NCBI RefSeq assembly: GCF_002080395.1
Contig: NZ_CP020478.1
Span: 508,886-572,885, forward strand
DNA length: 64,000 bases
Direction of reading: 5' to 3'
Source: Campylobacter helveticus
GTDB taxonomy: Bacteria; Campylobacterota; Campylobacteria; Campylobacterales; Campylobacteraceae
Shown here: piece after piece, positions 1 to 10,026 of the stretch
Position numbering within the stretch: the first letter of the stretch is position 1
Layout of the letters: every line of letters begins with the position of its first letter
Made by a program: the position numbers and the translations under genes
Notes under the pieces: model-generated
Databases searched by the model: none
What the model saw: the letters and a program-made list of their open reading frames with translations, nothing else
What the model was told of the DNA's origin: nothing

Positions 1-243
1 GTCAGTAAAAAACTCACGCAAGAAATGTGTGATGAGAGTGATATGATTATCGTTATGGATAATATGAATTTGCAAAATGTAAAACGCGTTTATAAAAATG
101 TCGAGTCTAAATTAAGAAAAATGACCGATTTTGCTAAGGGCTTGGGCTATGATGAAGTCCCTGACCCTTGGTATAGTGGGAATTTTGACGAGACTTATAC
201 TATTATCTCTAAGGCTTGTATGGGCTTAATCAAGGAGCTTTAA
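1..243 (+). CDS. Low-molecular-weight protein-tyrosine phosphatase, C-terminal part (partial)
   Basis: The reading frame is open from base 1, so the gene starts before the window; about 80 C-terminal residues are visible. The segment [17 protein letters not shown] matches the C-terminal general-acid loop of low-molecular-weight tyrosine phosphatases, where the Asp of the D-P pair protonates the leaving group. The catalytic CX5R loop would lie upstream and is not visible. Family members dephosphorylate phosphotyrosine on cytoplasmic proteins, often kinases that control polysaccharide export; the partner here is unknown. The gene ends four bases inside the convergent ppk gene. Confidence 0.8.
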   Translation, partial: VSKKLTQEMCDESDMIIVMDNMNLQNVKRVYKNVESKLRKMTDFAKGLGYDEVPDPWYSGNFDETYTIISKACMGLIKEL

Positions 244-2330
244 TTCTCCTTGAAAAGCTTAGAAGCTAGGTGCGTTGCTTTACTTTCGTCATTTTCTTTT
301 TGTATGGTTTTGTAAATTTTACTGACGATTTCTTCTAGCGTAAGTTGCGAATCGATGATTTTATCATTTTCTTTTGGAGCGATTTTGTAATATTCTCCAT
401 CTTCTCTAAGTTCGTATGCTAGGGCGTTATCGTTCAGTTCTAGTTTTAGAAATTGCGCGAGTTTTGTTTTGGAGCGTTCATCAAAAATCGGCGTCATCAG
501 CTCAAGCCTTCTTTCCAAATTTCTAGGCATCCAATCCGCACTTGAGATAAAATAATTTGGACTGCTATGTTTAAAATAAAAAATTCTAGCGTGTTCCAAA
601 TATTTCCCTACTATACTTCTTACGCGTATATTTTTGCTGTATTCTGTGTTAGGACGCAAACAGCAAATTCCACGCACGATTAAATCGATTTGCACCCCCT
701 TACAAGATGCTTCGTATAAAGCACTAATCACATCAGAATCAACCAAAGAATTCATTTTAGCGATGATAACACCCTCATTTCCCTTTGTGCTTTCAAGTTT
801 TATCATTTTCAAAATTCTTTCTTTGATTTGATTTGGACTCATTGCGAGGCTTTCTAAGCGGCGATTTTTACTAAAGCCTGAGAGGATATGAAAAAAGCTT
901 GTCGTGTCTTTAGCAAATTCTGCCTTTGAGGTGAAATAGCTCACATCTGTATAAATTTTTGCACTGGAAGCATTGTAATTTCCTGTGCTAAGATGCATAT
1001 AAAATTTGAGTTTATCCCCACTTTTTCTAATGACCTGAGAGACTTTTGCATGCACTTTAAAACCAGCGATTCCATAAATGACATGTGCGCCTGCATTTTC
1101 TAAGGCTTTAGCCCAGTGTAAATTATTCTCTTCATCAAACCTAGCCTTTAATTCCACCATTACGGTAACTTGCTTGCCCTCATTGGCAGCGTCGATGAGA
1201 GCTTGGACGATGTTGGAATTTTTTTCAACTCTATAAAGCGTGATTCTTATGGAAATCACCTCAGGGTCATCGCTGGCTTCTTTGATGAATTTATAAACAG
1301 GGTCAAAGCTCTCAAAAGGCTGTATGATTAAAATATCTTCTTTATCAATCGCCTCAAAAATAGATAAATTTTCATCAAAAGGCGGTAAAGTTTTTGGCGT
1401 ATAAAGCGGACTTAAAAGATGTGTGAAAGCCTTATTTCCTACGATTTGCCAAAGTGAGGGGAGATTAAGTAAAGTGGAGTATTCATACACATCTTTATGG
1501 AAAATTTTTGTGTGGGCGTGAAGAAATTCTAAAATTTGCGCGTCGGCGTTTTCTTCGATTTGAAGACGCACAAAAGCACCTTTTCTACGCAATTTAAGCC
1601 CTTGTTCAAGGATTAGCATAAAATCATCTGCTTCTTCTTCCTCTATGACAATGTCAGCATTTCTTGTAACTCTAAATGCGGTTGAAGCTAATAGCTTAAA
1701 GCCCGGAAAAATTTCTTCTGCGTGTTGTTTAACTATGCTTTCTATGGGGACATAGGTGTTAGAATTAACCTCATAAAAGCGTGGCAAAATTCTAGGAATG
1801 CGTATCATACCAAATTTAGTAAGCTCAGGATTGAGACTATCGCAAATTTTAACCGCCAAAGAGAAAGAAAGATTATTAAGATGCGGAAAAGGGTGCGTTG
1901 CGTCTATGGCGATAGGCACGATGACGGGGAAAATATTGGAGAAAAAATACTCATCGCATTTTGCTTTAAGTTCCGCGCTTAATTCCTCGTAAGATTTGAT
2001 AAATAAATTTTCATTTGAAAGCTCATTGATAATTTGATGAAAATATTTTTCCAAAAGCTTTTTTTCTTCGTGTAGGTATTTACGAATTTCTTTAAGCTGA
2101 GTAAGAGGAGGCATTTCATCACTGCTGCTCGCATTAACCCCAGCGCTAAAAAGCTGCTTAAGTCCTGCAACCCTTATCATATAAAACTCATCTAAATTAG
2201 TGCAATAAATCGCTATAAATTTCAATCTTTCAAGCACGGGCAGGTCCCTACTGCACTGGTCTAAAACGCGAGAATTAAAACGAAGCCAAGAAAGCTCTCT
2301 GTTTAAAAACATATTAGGTTGAGTTTGCAT
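240..2330 (-). CDS. ppk: Polyphosphate kinase 1
   Basis: This 696-residue protein has the PPK1 layout. The N-terminal domain opens with [14 protein letters not shown], followed by the head domain and two C-terminal phospholipase-D-like domains. The predicted autophosphorylated histidine is in [11 protein letters not shown], and a second conserved histidine is in LEHARIFYF. The enzyme reversibly transfers the ATP gamma-phosphate to polyphosphate, which supports stress survival in Campylobacter. The ATG at 2330 is preceded by AAAGGA at a good distance. It is the last gene of a minus-strand run after murD, the APS-kinase-like gene and a phase-variable gene that ends 53 bases upstream, so some transcription may read through that slippery gene. 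Confidence 0.96.
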   Translation of the reverse strand: MQTQPNMFLNRELSWLRFNSRVLDQCSRDLPVLERLKFIAIYCTNLDEFYMIRVAGLKQLFSAGVNASSSDEMPPLTQLKEIRKYLHEEKKLLEKYFHQIINELSNENLFIKSYEELSAELKAKCDEYFFSNIFPVIVPIAIDATHPFPHLNNLSFSLAVKICDSLNPELTKFGMIRIPRILPRFYEVNSNTYVPIESIVKQHAEEIFPGFKLLASTAFRVTRNADIVIEEEEADDFMLILEQGLKLRRKGAFVRLQIEENADAQILEFLHAHTKIFHKDVYEYSTLLNLPSLWQIVGNKAFTHLLSPLYTPKTLPPFDENLSIFEAIDKEDILIIQPFESFDPVYKFIKEASDDPEVISIRITLYRVEKNSNIVQALIDAANEGKQVTVMVELKARFDEENNLHWAKALENAGAHVIYGIAGFKVHAKVSQVIRKSGDKLKFYMHLSTGNYNASSAKIYTDVSYFTSKAEFAKDTTSFFHILSGFSKNRRLESLAMSPNQIKERILKMIKLESTKGNEGVIIAKMNSLVDSDVISALYEASCKGVQIDLIVRGICCLRPNTEYSKNIRVRSIVGKYLEHARIFYFKHSSPNYFISSADWMPRNLERRLELMTPIFDERSKTKLAQFLKLELNDNALAYELREDGEYYKIAPKENDKIIDSQLTLEEIVSKIYKTIQKENDESKATHLASKLFKEN

Positions 2331-2383
2331 AGGCAGTCCTTTTTTCTTTGCATTTTAGCATTTTTCTTTAAATTTTTAACCCC

Positions 2384-3752
2384 TTAGCTTGACTTAAAAT
2401 TTTCGCAGATTTTTTCAAATTCCTTATAATAATGCCAAGTTTCCACCAAATTTGGGTGGTGCTGTTTAAAATATCTTAATTCTTCATCAAAAATTTGCTT
2501 TAATTTTAAGCTAATGTCTTTGTGTTTTTTAAGATATTCTAAAACATCTTTTTCTTTTAAAATTTTTTCCTCAGCTTCTTTTGTAACTCTAACGATTTCA
2601 GTGATAAATTCGCTCAAATATGTCTTAATTTTTGCATAAAATTCTTTACTAATGCGTTTTAAATCCTCCTTTTTGATAAAAACTGCCAAATCATCACAAA
2701 GGCACTTGGTTAGTTCCTTGCTGATATTTTCATATTCTTCGTAGTGGTCTGCAAAGCGGTTGATGATGAAGATGAGGCTATTTTCTCTATCAAGCGGCGT
2801 TTCTTTCACGCTTTGTTTGAGGCTAAAAACAGGGTCATTTTCATTTGCGTAAAGCACTAAAGGCAAAAGATAGCGGATGTAGCCTTTAAATTCATAATTT
2901 TGAAAATATGCTTCATTTTTAGGTGGGTTAAAATGAAATTTCAAGGCTAAGTTTTGCATTGTTTTAAAGGCTTTATCTGGCAAAATTTCTGCACAATCTA
3001 CCGGCGTGATATTTTTAAAAAAAGGCAAAATTTTTGCACTCGTAAAAGAGTTTTCAAGGTCGTTAAAATCGACCTTTGTTTCCATATCTTTATGCGTGAT
3101 ATAATCAATATAATCTCTAAAATCGTGGCTAAGATTAAATTCCCTATTAATAGGCATTTGGACTTTGTCCCAGTTGCGTCCTATGCAGTGTTTTAAAATC
3201 CCTATGCTATCTCTTGTGCCAATAATTACTGGCGTATCCTCGCCTAATAAATACAGAAATTTTTCCATATCCTTTACATTAAATTCGCTAATATTCACTC
3301 CATAATAGGGGTATTTTCCCTCACTTAAATATGTAAAATATCGTATATAGCGTTCTTTTGAATCAAGTGGCATATTCCAAGAGGGCGGACAAAAGACATC
3401 GCAAAAGAAAAGATAATTGATAAAAGCTGCTGCACCACAGCCGTGAGGCGAGATATAGATGAGCTTAAGGCGTCCCCCCCCCCCCCCCCGAAACATCAAG
3501 AGGCAAATTTAAATTCCACGCTAAATTTGCACAATATCTCGAAGAATCAAGTTCTAAAAATTTAGGATTTAAAAGCGGAGGAAAGGGCTTTCTAAGATGC
3601 TTTTTTTCGAATTCTTCGCTGTGAAGCCAAGCTTTAATAGCGTTGATATTGTTTAAAACGAAAGAGGAAAATTCCTCATCGTTAGCATTTTTAATGGCAC
3701 TTAGTAGAATTTCGGCTTGTTTTGGCTTGAAATTTGAAAGTAAGCTTTGCAT
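2384..3752 (-). CDS. Phase-variable DUF2972-type protein, off in this sequence (G16 tract)
   Basis: Two minus-strand reading frames (3752 to 3465, then 3499 to 2384) are one gene broken at a run of 16 G. With 16 G the N-terminal frame reads DVS, five Gly, Thr, Pro and then stop. With 15 (or 12, or 18) it continues into RLKLIYISPHGCGAA and the rest, giving about 455 residues. The C-terminal half, with a HHPNLVETWHYYKEFEKIC ending, resembles DUF2972 proteins, which are numerous in Campylobacter and Helicobacter and often linked to surface polysaccharide genes; that assignment is from memory. SPHGCGAAAFINYLF could be a nucleotide- or sulfo-group-binding loop, but this is a guess. The gene starts one base after the APS-kinase-like gene, so the two probably act together. 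True biochemical function is unknown. Confidence 0.75.
3474..3489. repeat. Poly-C tract, 16 bases (G16 in the coding strand)
   Basis: Sixteen uninterrupted C on the plus strand lie inside the DUF2972-type gene. Frame arithmetic gives an intact protein only when the number of G is divisible by three (for example 15 or 18). Poly-G runs of this kind slip during replication in Campylobacter and switch surface genes on and off. The exact length in a culture is expected to be mixed, and sequencing of such runs is error-prone. Confidence 0.95.
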
Positions 3753-3753
3753 T

Positions 3754-4278
3754 TTAAGCCTTGAAATTTAACGCTTTGAGTATGGTATCTACCTTTTCAT
3801 TGACGCCATTAAGCTCTGTATTGTCTATGATTAAATGTGCTTTTGGCTCGTCAAATTGTATATCCACGCCTACGACATTTTTGATTTGTCCGCTTAAAGC
3901 TCCGCTGTAAAGTCCTTTTTTATCGCGTCTTTTAAGCTCGTCAAAATCACACTTGATATAAATTTCAAAATAATTTTTTAAACTTTGGCGATTAAACTCA
4001 TAAATTTCTTTCCACATCGAAATGGCACTAACCACAACTAGCATATTTTGAGAACTTAAAAAGTGAGCAAATTTAGAACGCTTAAAAGAAACTTCAAGGC
4101 GTGAAGCCTTATCGTAGCCAAAATGCCCCAAGAGTTCTCTTAGCTCATCTCCGTCTAGATAAATGACATTATTTAACCTTGTGCGTAGTTTTTCGCAAAG
4201 TGCTTCAGCGATGAAACTTTTGCCACTCCCCGCTAAACCACTAAACCAAATCACCCCACCTTTTTCTAAATCACACAT
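3754..4278 (-). CDS. APS-kinase-like (CysC family) small-molecule kinase
   Basis: This 174-residue protein has the adenylylsulfate-kinase fold. Visible elements are a P-loop GLAGSGKS near residues 14-21, YLDGDELRELLG, the VVSAISMWKEIYEFNR segment and DKKGLYSGALSGQIKNVVG, which matches the RDxKGLY lid of CysC proteins. No ATP sulfurylase or other sulfate-assimilation gene is nearby. From memory it is closest to C. jejuni Cj1415 of the capsule methyl-phosphoramidate pathway, which phosphorylates a cytidine diphosphate compound rather than APS, so the cysC symbol is withheld. It sits one base before the phase-variable DUF2972-type gene and one base after murD, so it likely serves a surface modification. 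Substrate is not known. Confidence 0.75.
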   Translation of the reverse strand: MCDLEKGGVIWFSGLAGSGKSFIAEALCEKLRTRLNNVIYLDGDELRELLGHFGYDKASRLEVSFKRSKFAHFLSSQNMLVVVSAISMWKEIYEFNRQSLKNYFEIYIKCDFDELKRRDKKGLYSGALSGQIKNVVGVDIQFDEPKAHLIIDNTELNGVNEKVDTILKALNFKA

Positions 4279-4279
4279 T

Positions 4280-5500
4280 TTATTCCTTTAAATTTGTTAT
4301 GCTTTTTTTAAAGCACTCTCCTCTTTCTAAATAGGAGCTAAACTGGTCTAAACTCGCACAAGCTGGGCTTAAAAGTGCAACTTCTCCAAGTTTAAGCTTT
4401 TTTGAAATTTCTTCTACGGCTTTTGGTAGAAATTCGCATTTTGTAGCGTTTAGTCCAAATTTTTTCGCATAAGCCATCATTTTTTCACTGCTTACGCCTA
4501 TGGCATAAAGCTCAATGTCAAATTCTCTCATAAATGAAAATAAAGCACTCAAATCCACACCCTTATCATCTCCACCTACGATAAGATGAATTTTTTTATC
4601 TTTGTAGCGTTTGAGTGCCTCTATCACGGCAGATTCGTTTGTGGCTTTTGTGTCATTGACCCAAAGTCTATTTTGTGTATCAAAAAGCTCTTCAAGCTTA
4701 TTTTTTTCCATTATAAAGCTATTTAAAAGCTCGTAGCTAAGGCTATCAAGTAGAATTTTTTCTATGCTTAAAGCCATTATGGCATCGAGTAAAAAGGGAG
4801 GGGTGAAAGAGATTTTGTTAGCGTCAATTTCCATTTTTTTTGCTAAGTCAAATTCATCTTCATAGCTTATAATATGAGCTTTTGTAGGAAAATTTTCGTA
4901 AGCTTTTGGTAGGATAGCGACATTATTTTCACCCATTCTTTCTAAAACGCTTAGTTTTGCATTTGTATAAGCTTTAAAACTTCCGTGCCAAGATAAGTGG
5001 TCAGCACTTATAGGCAAGAGTGCGTAAATTTCAGGCTTTGCCGTATGTGTGTGGTGCAAGGTAAAAGAAGAAGTTTCTAAAATCCAAAGTTTAGCAAAAG
5101 GCTCAAGCAGTGCTAGGGGTGTGCCGACATTACCACCTATTTGAGCGCCTATTTTAGCTAGAAGATGTCCTGTCATTTGCGTGGTGGTGGTTTTGCCATT
5201 AGTTCCGCTTATCCATACGCTTTTTGGCATTACATCGTAGAAAAAATCATACTCGCTTTGCAAATTTTTTGCTTGTTTGATGAGTTTATGTGTAGGGGGA
5301 AAACCCGGACTTGGGATTTCAAGCTCACTATTTTCAGGCTCAAATGCACTCACGGGTAAAAGCCAATTTCCAAATTCATCACAACTTTTTTCTTTAAATT
5401 TATCATCATAAATGGCAAAATTTCCCATTTTGTGAGCTAAAGTTTGGGCGATTGCCTTAGTTGTTTTTCCGTATCCAAAAAGCGATTTTTTCATCATCAT
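4280..5500 (-). CDS. murD: UDP-N-acetylmuramoylalanine--D-glutamate ligase
   Basis: MurD adds D-glutamate to UDP-MurNAc-L-Ala in the cytoplasm, using ATP. The 406-residue protein shows the Mur ligase order: a short N-terminal Rossmann domain ([14 protein letters not shown]), the ATP loop [12 protein letters not shown] near residue 98, central-domain residues around [14 protein letters not shown], and a C-terminal domain with [13 protein letters not shown] and [15 protein letters not shown]. Length is slightly short of the usual 440 because the N-terminal domain is compact, as in other Campylobacter. Three adjacent ATG codons (5500, 5497, 5494) could each start it. mraY is not at the 5' side, where a promoter region shared with mapA lies instead. 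Confidence 0.95.
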   Translation of the reverse strand: MMMKKSLFGYGKTTKAIAQTLAHKMGNFAIYDDKFKEKSCDEFGNWLLPVSAFEPENSELEIPSPGFPPTHKLIKQAKNLQSEYDFFYDVMPKSVWISGTNGKTTTTQMTGHLLAKIGAQIGGNVGTPLALLEPFAKLWILETSSFTLHHTHTAKPEIYALLPISADHLSWHGSFKAYTNAKLSVLERMGENNVAILPKAYENFPTKAHIISYEDEFDLAKKMEIDANKISFTPPFLLDAIMALSIEKILLDSLSYELLNSFIMEKNKLEELFDTQNRLWVNDTKATNESAVIEALKRYKDKKIHLIVGGDDKGVDLSALFSFMREFDIELYAIGVSSEKMMAYAKKFGLNATKCEFLPKAVEEISKKLKLGEVALLSPACASLDQFSSYLERGECFKKSITNLKE

Positions 5501-5627
5501 ATCTTTAATTTTATAAACTTAAAAACATAAATTTTAATCAAAATTTTTAAATCAATTATAAAAAGCCTTGAAATTTGCTAACTTTTTAAATACAATTTGA
5601 AAATTTGAATTTTGAAAAGGATAAGAG

Positions 5628-6272
5628 ATGATGAAAAATTGCTTATTGGCTTTGTTTGCACTTTTGATATTTGCAGGTTGTTCGACAAAGCAAAATACTT
5701 TCGCTCAGGTCAATCAAGTCGCCAAAGACTCCAGATGCTACCCTTGTGATAGCGCTCAAGGATTTGAAGCTAAGATTAAAGGACTTTTGTATATTAGTGA
5801 TGTGGGGATTAATTGCTGTGCCGATAAAAGGACACTTGACACAGGTGTGGCTTTAAAAAAGGTCTATTTGCATCGTTTTTATGACTTAAGAGAAGAGCAA
5901 AAAGTCATTTATATTAAGAATCAAAAATATTATATTGACTTAAATTTCAATGCGATTTTTTACACTTATCTTAAGAAAGAGCTTGAGGCAAGGGGTATTG
6001 TGGTGCTTGATAGCAATAGCAAAAATTCTCCCTATGTAACGAAAGTTAATTTGTCTTTCTTGCAATTTGCTTCTAAGCAAGATACCTTGGGGCTTCATTC
6101 AAAATTGGTTGGGGTGATGAGCTTAAGTGATATTAATCGTGATAAAAAATTTACACTAAGAACAAAGCAGGATGTGCAAGGCTTTGAAAATTTGGGAGAT
6201 TTGTCATTTTATACACATTTGTTAATTAAGCAAATGGCAAATAAAGCAGCGAGTTTAATTTCTTCTCTGTGA
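5628..6272 (+). CDS. mapA: MapA-type outer-membrane lipoprotein
   Basis: The 214-residue product begins with a lipoprotein signal ending LLIFAGCS, so Cys18 would be acylated and the protein anchored in the outer membrane. The rest is soluble, with paired cysteines near RCYPCDS and GINCCADK that could form disulfides. Its length and place directly before ctsW and gyrA match C. jejuni mapA (membrane-associated protein A, often used as a species marker). Molecular function is not established. AAAAGGA lies a suitable distance before the ATG at 5628. The stop overlaps the GTG start of ctsW. Confidence 0.85.
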   Translation: MMKNCLLALFALLIFAGCSTKQNTFAQVNQVAKDSRCYPCDSAQGFEAKIKGLLYISDVGINCCADKRTLDTGVALKKVYLHRFYDLREEQKVIYIKNQKYYIDLNFNAIFYTYLKKELEARGIVVLDSNSKNSPYVTKVNLSFLQFASKQDTLGLHSKLVGVMSLSDINRDKKFTLRTKQDVQGFENLGDLSFYTHLLIKQMANKAASLISSL

Positions 6273-6844
6273 GGTGCATTAACTGTCACTCTTTCACTCT
6301 CCTAGCTTTTTGTGATGCTTGTTTAGAGGAGTTAGGGGAGCAAAGTTGTGGCGTTAGAGAGCTTGAGGGCGGTTTCAAGGTCTATTATTTCTATAAATAC
6401 AGCGATATTAAGCATTTACTTCATTCTAAACATAAATTTTATGGTTATTTTGTTTTTAAATTTCTTGCAAAATTAAGTTTCGCAAATTTTCATCAATTTT
6501 TTAATCCCCAAACAAAATTAAATGCCATTGCCCTCGATGATAGAGTGGAAAATGGACTTTACTCACACGCGGCTATTTTGGCAAAAGCTTTAAAGTCTCC
6601 ATTTATTAAGCCTATCTTTGGCGCACTTCACGCACAAAATAAAGTGAGTTATAGTGGTAAAAGCTTAGAATTTAGACGCAAAAATAAAAGAAAATTTAAG
6701 CTTTTAAAAGAAATTAAATATCCTGTTATTTTGGTTGATGATATTGTTACCACAGGTTTAAGTTTGCTTGAAGCAAAAGAAATTTTAGAAAAAAATAAAA
6801 TTTCTGTGCTTTTTGCTTTAGTTTTAGCCGATGCGAAAGATTAA
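6269..6844 (+). CDS. ctsW: ComF/CtsW-type phosphoribosyltransferase-like DNA uptake protein
   Basis: The 191-residue protein has the ComF layout: an N-terminal zinc-ribbon-like pair (CINCHSF and FCDACL) and a C-terminal phosphoribosyltransferase domain with the PRPP loop VILVDDIVTTGLS near residues 152-164. ComF proteins work on the cytoplasmic side of DNA uptake in natural transformation; in C. jejuni the gene at this place before gyrA is ctsW. Translation starts at GTG 6269, overlapping the mapA stop, so coupling is likely. It lies 37 bases before gyrA. Confidence 0.88.
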   Translation: MRCINCHSFTLLAFCDACLEELGEQSCGVRELEGGFKVYYFYKYSDIKHLLHSKHKFYGYFVFKFLAKLSFANFHQFFNPQTKLNAIALDDRVENGLYSHAAILAKALKSPFIKPIFGALHAQNKVSYSGKSLEFRRKNKRKFKLLKEIKYPVILVDDIVTTGLSLLEAKEILEKNKISVLFALVLADAKD

Positions 6845-6849
6845 TTTGC

Positions 6850-6855
6850 TAAAAT
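6850..6855 (+). promoter_or_regulatory. Probable -10 element for gyrA
   Basis: TGC followed by TAAAAT resembles the extended -10 used by sigma-70 in Campylobacter, 26 bases before the gyrA ATG, which has AAAGGAAA as ribosome binding site. It would let gyrA be transcribed apart from mapA-ctsW. Confidence 0.4.
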
Positions 6856-6881
6856 AAATTTTTTGTTACAAAAGGAAAAGT

Positions 6882-9446
6882 ATGGAAAACCTCTTTAATA
6901 AAGACTCTGATACTCAAATTATCGACATTGAAGATTCGATTAAAAGTAGTTATTTAGACTATTCTATGAGTGTGATTATCGGGCGTGCTTTGCCTGATGC
7001 AAGAGACGGCTTGAAACCCGTGCATAGACGCATACTTTATGCGATGAATGATTTGGGTGTAGGAAGTCGTAGTGCCTATAAAAAATCTGCTCGTATTGTG
7101 GGTGATGTCATCGGTAAATACCACCCTCACGGCGATACAGCCGTTTATGATGCACTTGTGAGAATGGCGCAAGATTTTTCTATGCGTTATCCAAGTGTTG
7201 ATGGGCAAGGAAATTTCGGCTCGATTGACGGAGATGGTGCTGCGGCAATGCGTTACACTGAAGCTAGAATGACAATTTTAGCCGAAGAACTTTTAAGGGA
7301 TATTGATAAGGACACGGTAGATTTCGTTCCAAACTATGATGATTCTATGCAAGAACCCGATGTTTTGCCAAGTCGTGTGCCAAATTTATTGCTCAATGGT
7401 TCAAGCGGAATTGCTGTGGGTATGGCGACTAATATCCCTCCGCATAGTCTTAATGAACTCATTGATGGGCTTTTATATTTGCTTGATAATAAAAATGCAA
7501 GTTTAGAAGAAATTATGCAATTTATTAAGGGACCTGATTTTCCAACGGCTGGGATTATTTATGGTAAAAAGGGCATAATTGATGCGTATCGCACGGGGCG
7601 AGGTAGGGTTAAAATTCGTGCAAAAACGCATATAGAAAAACGAGCAAATAAAGACATTATCGTCATTGATGAGCTTCCTTATCAAACAAATAAAGCAAGA
7701 TTAATCGAGCAAATTGCCGAGCTTGTGAAGGAAAAGCAGATTGAGGGTATTGCTGAAGTAAGAGATGAGAGCGATAGGGAGGGAATTCGCGTAGTCATTG
7801 AGCTTAAACGCGAGGCGATGAGCGAGATAGTGCTAAATAATCTTTTTAAATCCACCACTATGGAAAGCACTTTTGGTGTGATAATGCTTGCGATTCACAA
7901 CAAAGAGCCAAAAATCTTTTCTTTAATTGAGCTTTTAAATTTATTTTTAACGCACAGAAAAACGGTTATCATACGCCGCACGATTTATGAGCTTCAAAAA
8001 GCAAGGGCAAAGGCGCATATTTTAGAGGGGCTTAAAATCGCCCTAGATAATATAGATGAGGTGATTGCTCTTATTAAAAATAGCCCTGATAATAGTAGCG
8101 CAAGAGATGGTTTGGTGGCTAAATTTGGTTTAAGCGAACTTCAAGCAAATGCCATTTTAGATATGAAACTTGGGCGTTTGACAGGGCTTGAAAGAGAAAA
8201 GATAGAAAATGAATTGGCTGAGTTATTAAAAGAAATCGCAAGGCTTGATGAAATTTTAAAAAGCGAGAAATTACTTGAGGACTTAATCCGTGAGGAATTA
8301 AAAGAGATAAGGGCTAAATTTGATGTGCCGCGTATCACTCAAATCGAGGATGATTATGATGATATTGATGAGGAGGATTTGATTCCAAATGAAAATATGG
8401 TCGTTACCATTACGCATAGGGGTTACATCAAAAGAGTGCCAAGTAAGCAATATGAAAAGCAAAAGCGTGGCGGTAAAGGAAAGCTTGCTGTTACGACTTA
8501 CGATGATGATTTTATCGAAAGCTTTTTTACGGCAAACACTCACGATACGCTGATGTTTGTAACGGATAAGGGGCAGCTCTATTGGCTTAAGGTTTATAGA
8601 ATTCCTGAAGGCTCACGCACGGCTAAGGGCAAGGCTGTGGTAAATCTTATTAAATTGCAAGCGGAAGAAAAGATTATGGCAATTATCCCTACGACTGATT
8701 TTGATGAGAGTAAATCTTTATGCTTCTTTACGAAAAATGGTATCGTTAAACGCACAAATTTAAGTGAGTATCAAAATATAAGAAGCGTAGGCGTTAGGGC
8801 GATTAATTTGGACGAAAATGATGAGCTTGTAACGGCTATCATCGTAGAAAGAGATGAAAATGAAATTTTCTCTAAAGATACTGAGGAAGATTTAGAAAAC
8901 GAAACGCTTACAAATTTAGAAAGTGATGAGAGTGTAAAAGGCAAAATGCTCTTTGCGGTAACCAAAAAGGGGATGTGCATTAAATTCCCACTTGCTAAGG
9001 TGCGTGAGATTGGCCGTGTGAGTCGTGGTGTAACGGCGATTAAATTTAAAGAGAAAAATGACGAGTTAGTCGGTGCGGTTGTCATAGAAAATGATGAGCA
9101 AGAAATTTTAAGCGTGAGTGCCAAAGGTATAGGCAAACGCACAAATGCTGGGGAGTATAGACTTCAAAGCCGTGGTGGTAAGGGTGTGATTTGTATGAAG
9201 CTTACCGATAAAACAAAAGAGCTTATTAGCGTAGTGATTGTCGATGAAAGTATGGATTTAATGGCACTGACAAGTAGTGGCAAAATGATACGCGTAGATA
9301 TGCATAGCATTAGAAAGGCGGGGCGTAACACGAGCGGCGTTATCGTTGTTAATGTAGAAAATGATGAGGTGGTTAGTATAGCAAAATGTCCTAAAGAAAG
9401 CGAAGAAGAGGGCGTTGAAGATGATACTAATCTAAATTTAGAATAA
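6882..9446 (+). CDS. gyrA: DNA gyrase subunit A
   Basis: The 854-residue subunit cuts and rejoins DNA for ATP-driven negative supercoiling together with GyrB. The N-terminal breakage-reunion domain holds the catalytic Tyr126 in [11 protein letters not shown] long coiled segment near residues 380-480 and a six-bladed C-terminal beta-pinwheel follow, with the gyrase box as QKRGGKG. The quinolone-resistance region reads [15 protein letters not shown], so Thr86 and Asp90 (C. jejuni numbering, which matches here) are wild type and no target-site fluoroquinolone resistance is predicted. An acidic tail ends the protein. Neighbours match C. jejuni (ctsW before, flgP after). Confidence 0.98.
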   Translation: MENLFNKDSDTQIIDIEDSIKSSYLDYSMSVIIGRALPDARDGLKPVHRRILYAMNDLGVGSRSAYKKSARIVGDVIGKYHPHGDTAVYDALVRMAQDFSMRYPSVDGQGNFGSIDGDGAAAMRYTEARMTILAEELLRDIDKDTVDFVPNYDDSMQEPDVLPSRVPNLLLNGSSGIAVGMATNIPPHSLNELIDGLLYLLDNKNASLEEIMQFIKGPDFPTAGIIYGKKGIIDAYRTGRGRVKIRAKTHIEKRANKDIIVIDELPYQTNKARLIEQIAELVKEKQIEGIAEVRDESDREGIRVVIELKREAMSEIVLNNLFKSTTMESTFGVIMLAIHNKEPKIFSLIELLNLFLTHRKTVIIRRTIYELQKARAKAHILEGLKIALDNIDEVIALIKNSPDNSSARDGLVAKFGLSELQANAILDMKLGRLTGLEREKIENELAELLKEIARLDEILKSEKLLEDLIREELKEIRAKFDVPRITQIEDDYDDIDEEDLIPNENMVVTITHRGYIKRVPSKQYEKQKRGGKGKLAVTTYDDDFIESFFTANTHDTLMFVTDKGQLYWLKVYRIPEGSRTAKGKAVVNLIKLQAEEKIMAIIPTTDFDESKSLCFFTKNGIVKRTNLSEYQNIRSVGVRAINLDENDELVTAIIVERDENEIFSKDTEEDLENETLTNLESDESVKGKMLFAVTKKGMCIKFPLAKVREIGRVSRGVTAIKFKEKNDELVGAVVIENDEQEILSVSAKGIGKRTNAGEYRLQSRGGKGVICMKLTDKTKELISVVIVDESMDLMALTSSGKMIRVDMHSIRKAGRNTSGVIVVNVENDEVVSIAKCPKESEEEGVEDDTNLNLE

Positions 9447-9448
9447 TT

Positions 9449-9464
9449 TGGAACGCTTATTGCT
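9449..9464 (+). promoter_or_regulatory. Sigma-54 (RpoN) promoter for flgP-flgQ
   Basis: TGGAAC, five bases, then TTGCT gives the GG and GC dinucleotides at -24/-12 spacing typical of RpoN promoters. It is about 40 bases before the flgP ATG. In Campylobacter RpoN with FlgR drives rod, hook and related flagellar genes, which fits the downstream pair. Confidence 0.75.
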
Positions 9465-9501
9465 TTCTTGGAGTTATATTACAATATTTTGAAGGTGTAA
9501 A

Positions 9502-10026
9502 ATGAAAAATTTGTTTTTTATGCTACTTGTAGCGGCAATTTTTGGTGGCTGTGTCCCAAGTGCAACAAGCACTGCAAAGACTAATAATACTGCAAATGCA
9601 GTCGATGGTGGAAGCTCTGATGTGGTGGTGCAAAAAGTCGATAAGGACGATGTGCGTGATATCATTAGAGAAGAAAAAATGCTAGCACCTTATGATGCAA
9701 GCGAGAGCGAATTAAGCTTTACGGCGGTTGGTGAGGGGATAGCTCCTTTAAACACTGTTTCTTCTGCTCAAGCTTTAGCTTTAGCTAAAAGAGCGGCGAT
9801 TACAGATGCTTATAGACAGCTTGCGAGTAAGCTTTATGGTGTGAAAGTCAATGGTAAAGACACAGTTAAAGACGCTATGTTAAGAAGTTCAACTATCACA
9901 GCACAGGTTAATGGACTTATCAAAAATGCTAGTATCATTGATGAGAATTTTAATCAAGGGCTTTACAGGGTTAATTTAGAACTTAAAATCGATGCGGACA
10001 AGTGGAAAGAATTGTTTGCTTATTAA
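9502..10026 (+). CDS. flgP: Flagellar basal-disk lipoprotein FlgP
   Basis: The 174-residue protein begins with a lipoprotein signal ending IFGGCVP, giving an acylated Cys17. A low-complexity Ala/Thr/Asn linker follows, then a compact LPP20-like domain from about residue 70 (FTAVGEGIAP, AKRAAITDAYRQLASKLYGV). FlgP forms the large outer-membrane-associated disk of the Campylobacter flagellar motor and is required for motility. The position after gyrA and before flgQ is that of C. jejuni. A sigma-54 promoter precedes it and AAGGTG is its ribosome binding site. Confidence 0.92.
   Translation: MKNLFFMLLVAAIFGGCVPSATSTAKTNNTANAVDGGSSDVVVQKVDKDDVRDIIREEKMLAPYDASESELSFTAVGEGIAPLNTVSSAQALALAKRAAITDAYRQLASKLYGVKVNGKDTVKDAMLRSSTITAQVNGLIKNASIIDENFNQGLYRVNLELKIDADKWKELFAY

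Noticed and set aside
3465-3752. Two separate genes at the G16 tract
   Set aside because: Frame arithmetic shows that one base less joins them into one gene, and the second frame has no ribosome binding site.
8771-9142. Antisense 123-residue open frame in gyrA
   Set aside because: It runs opposite a conserved gyrA region, has no ribosome binding site and a composition set by the sense codons.
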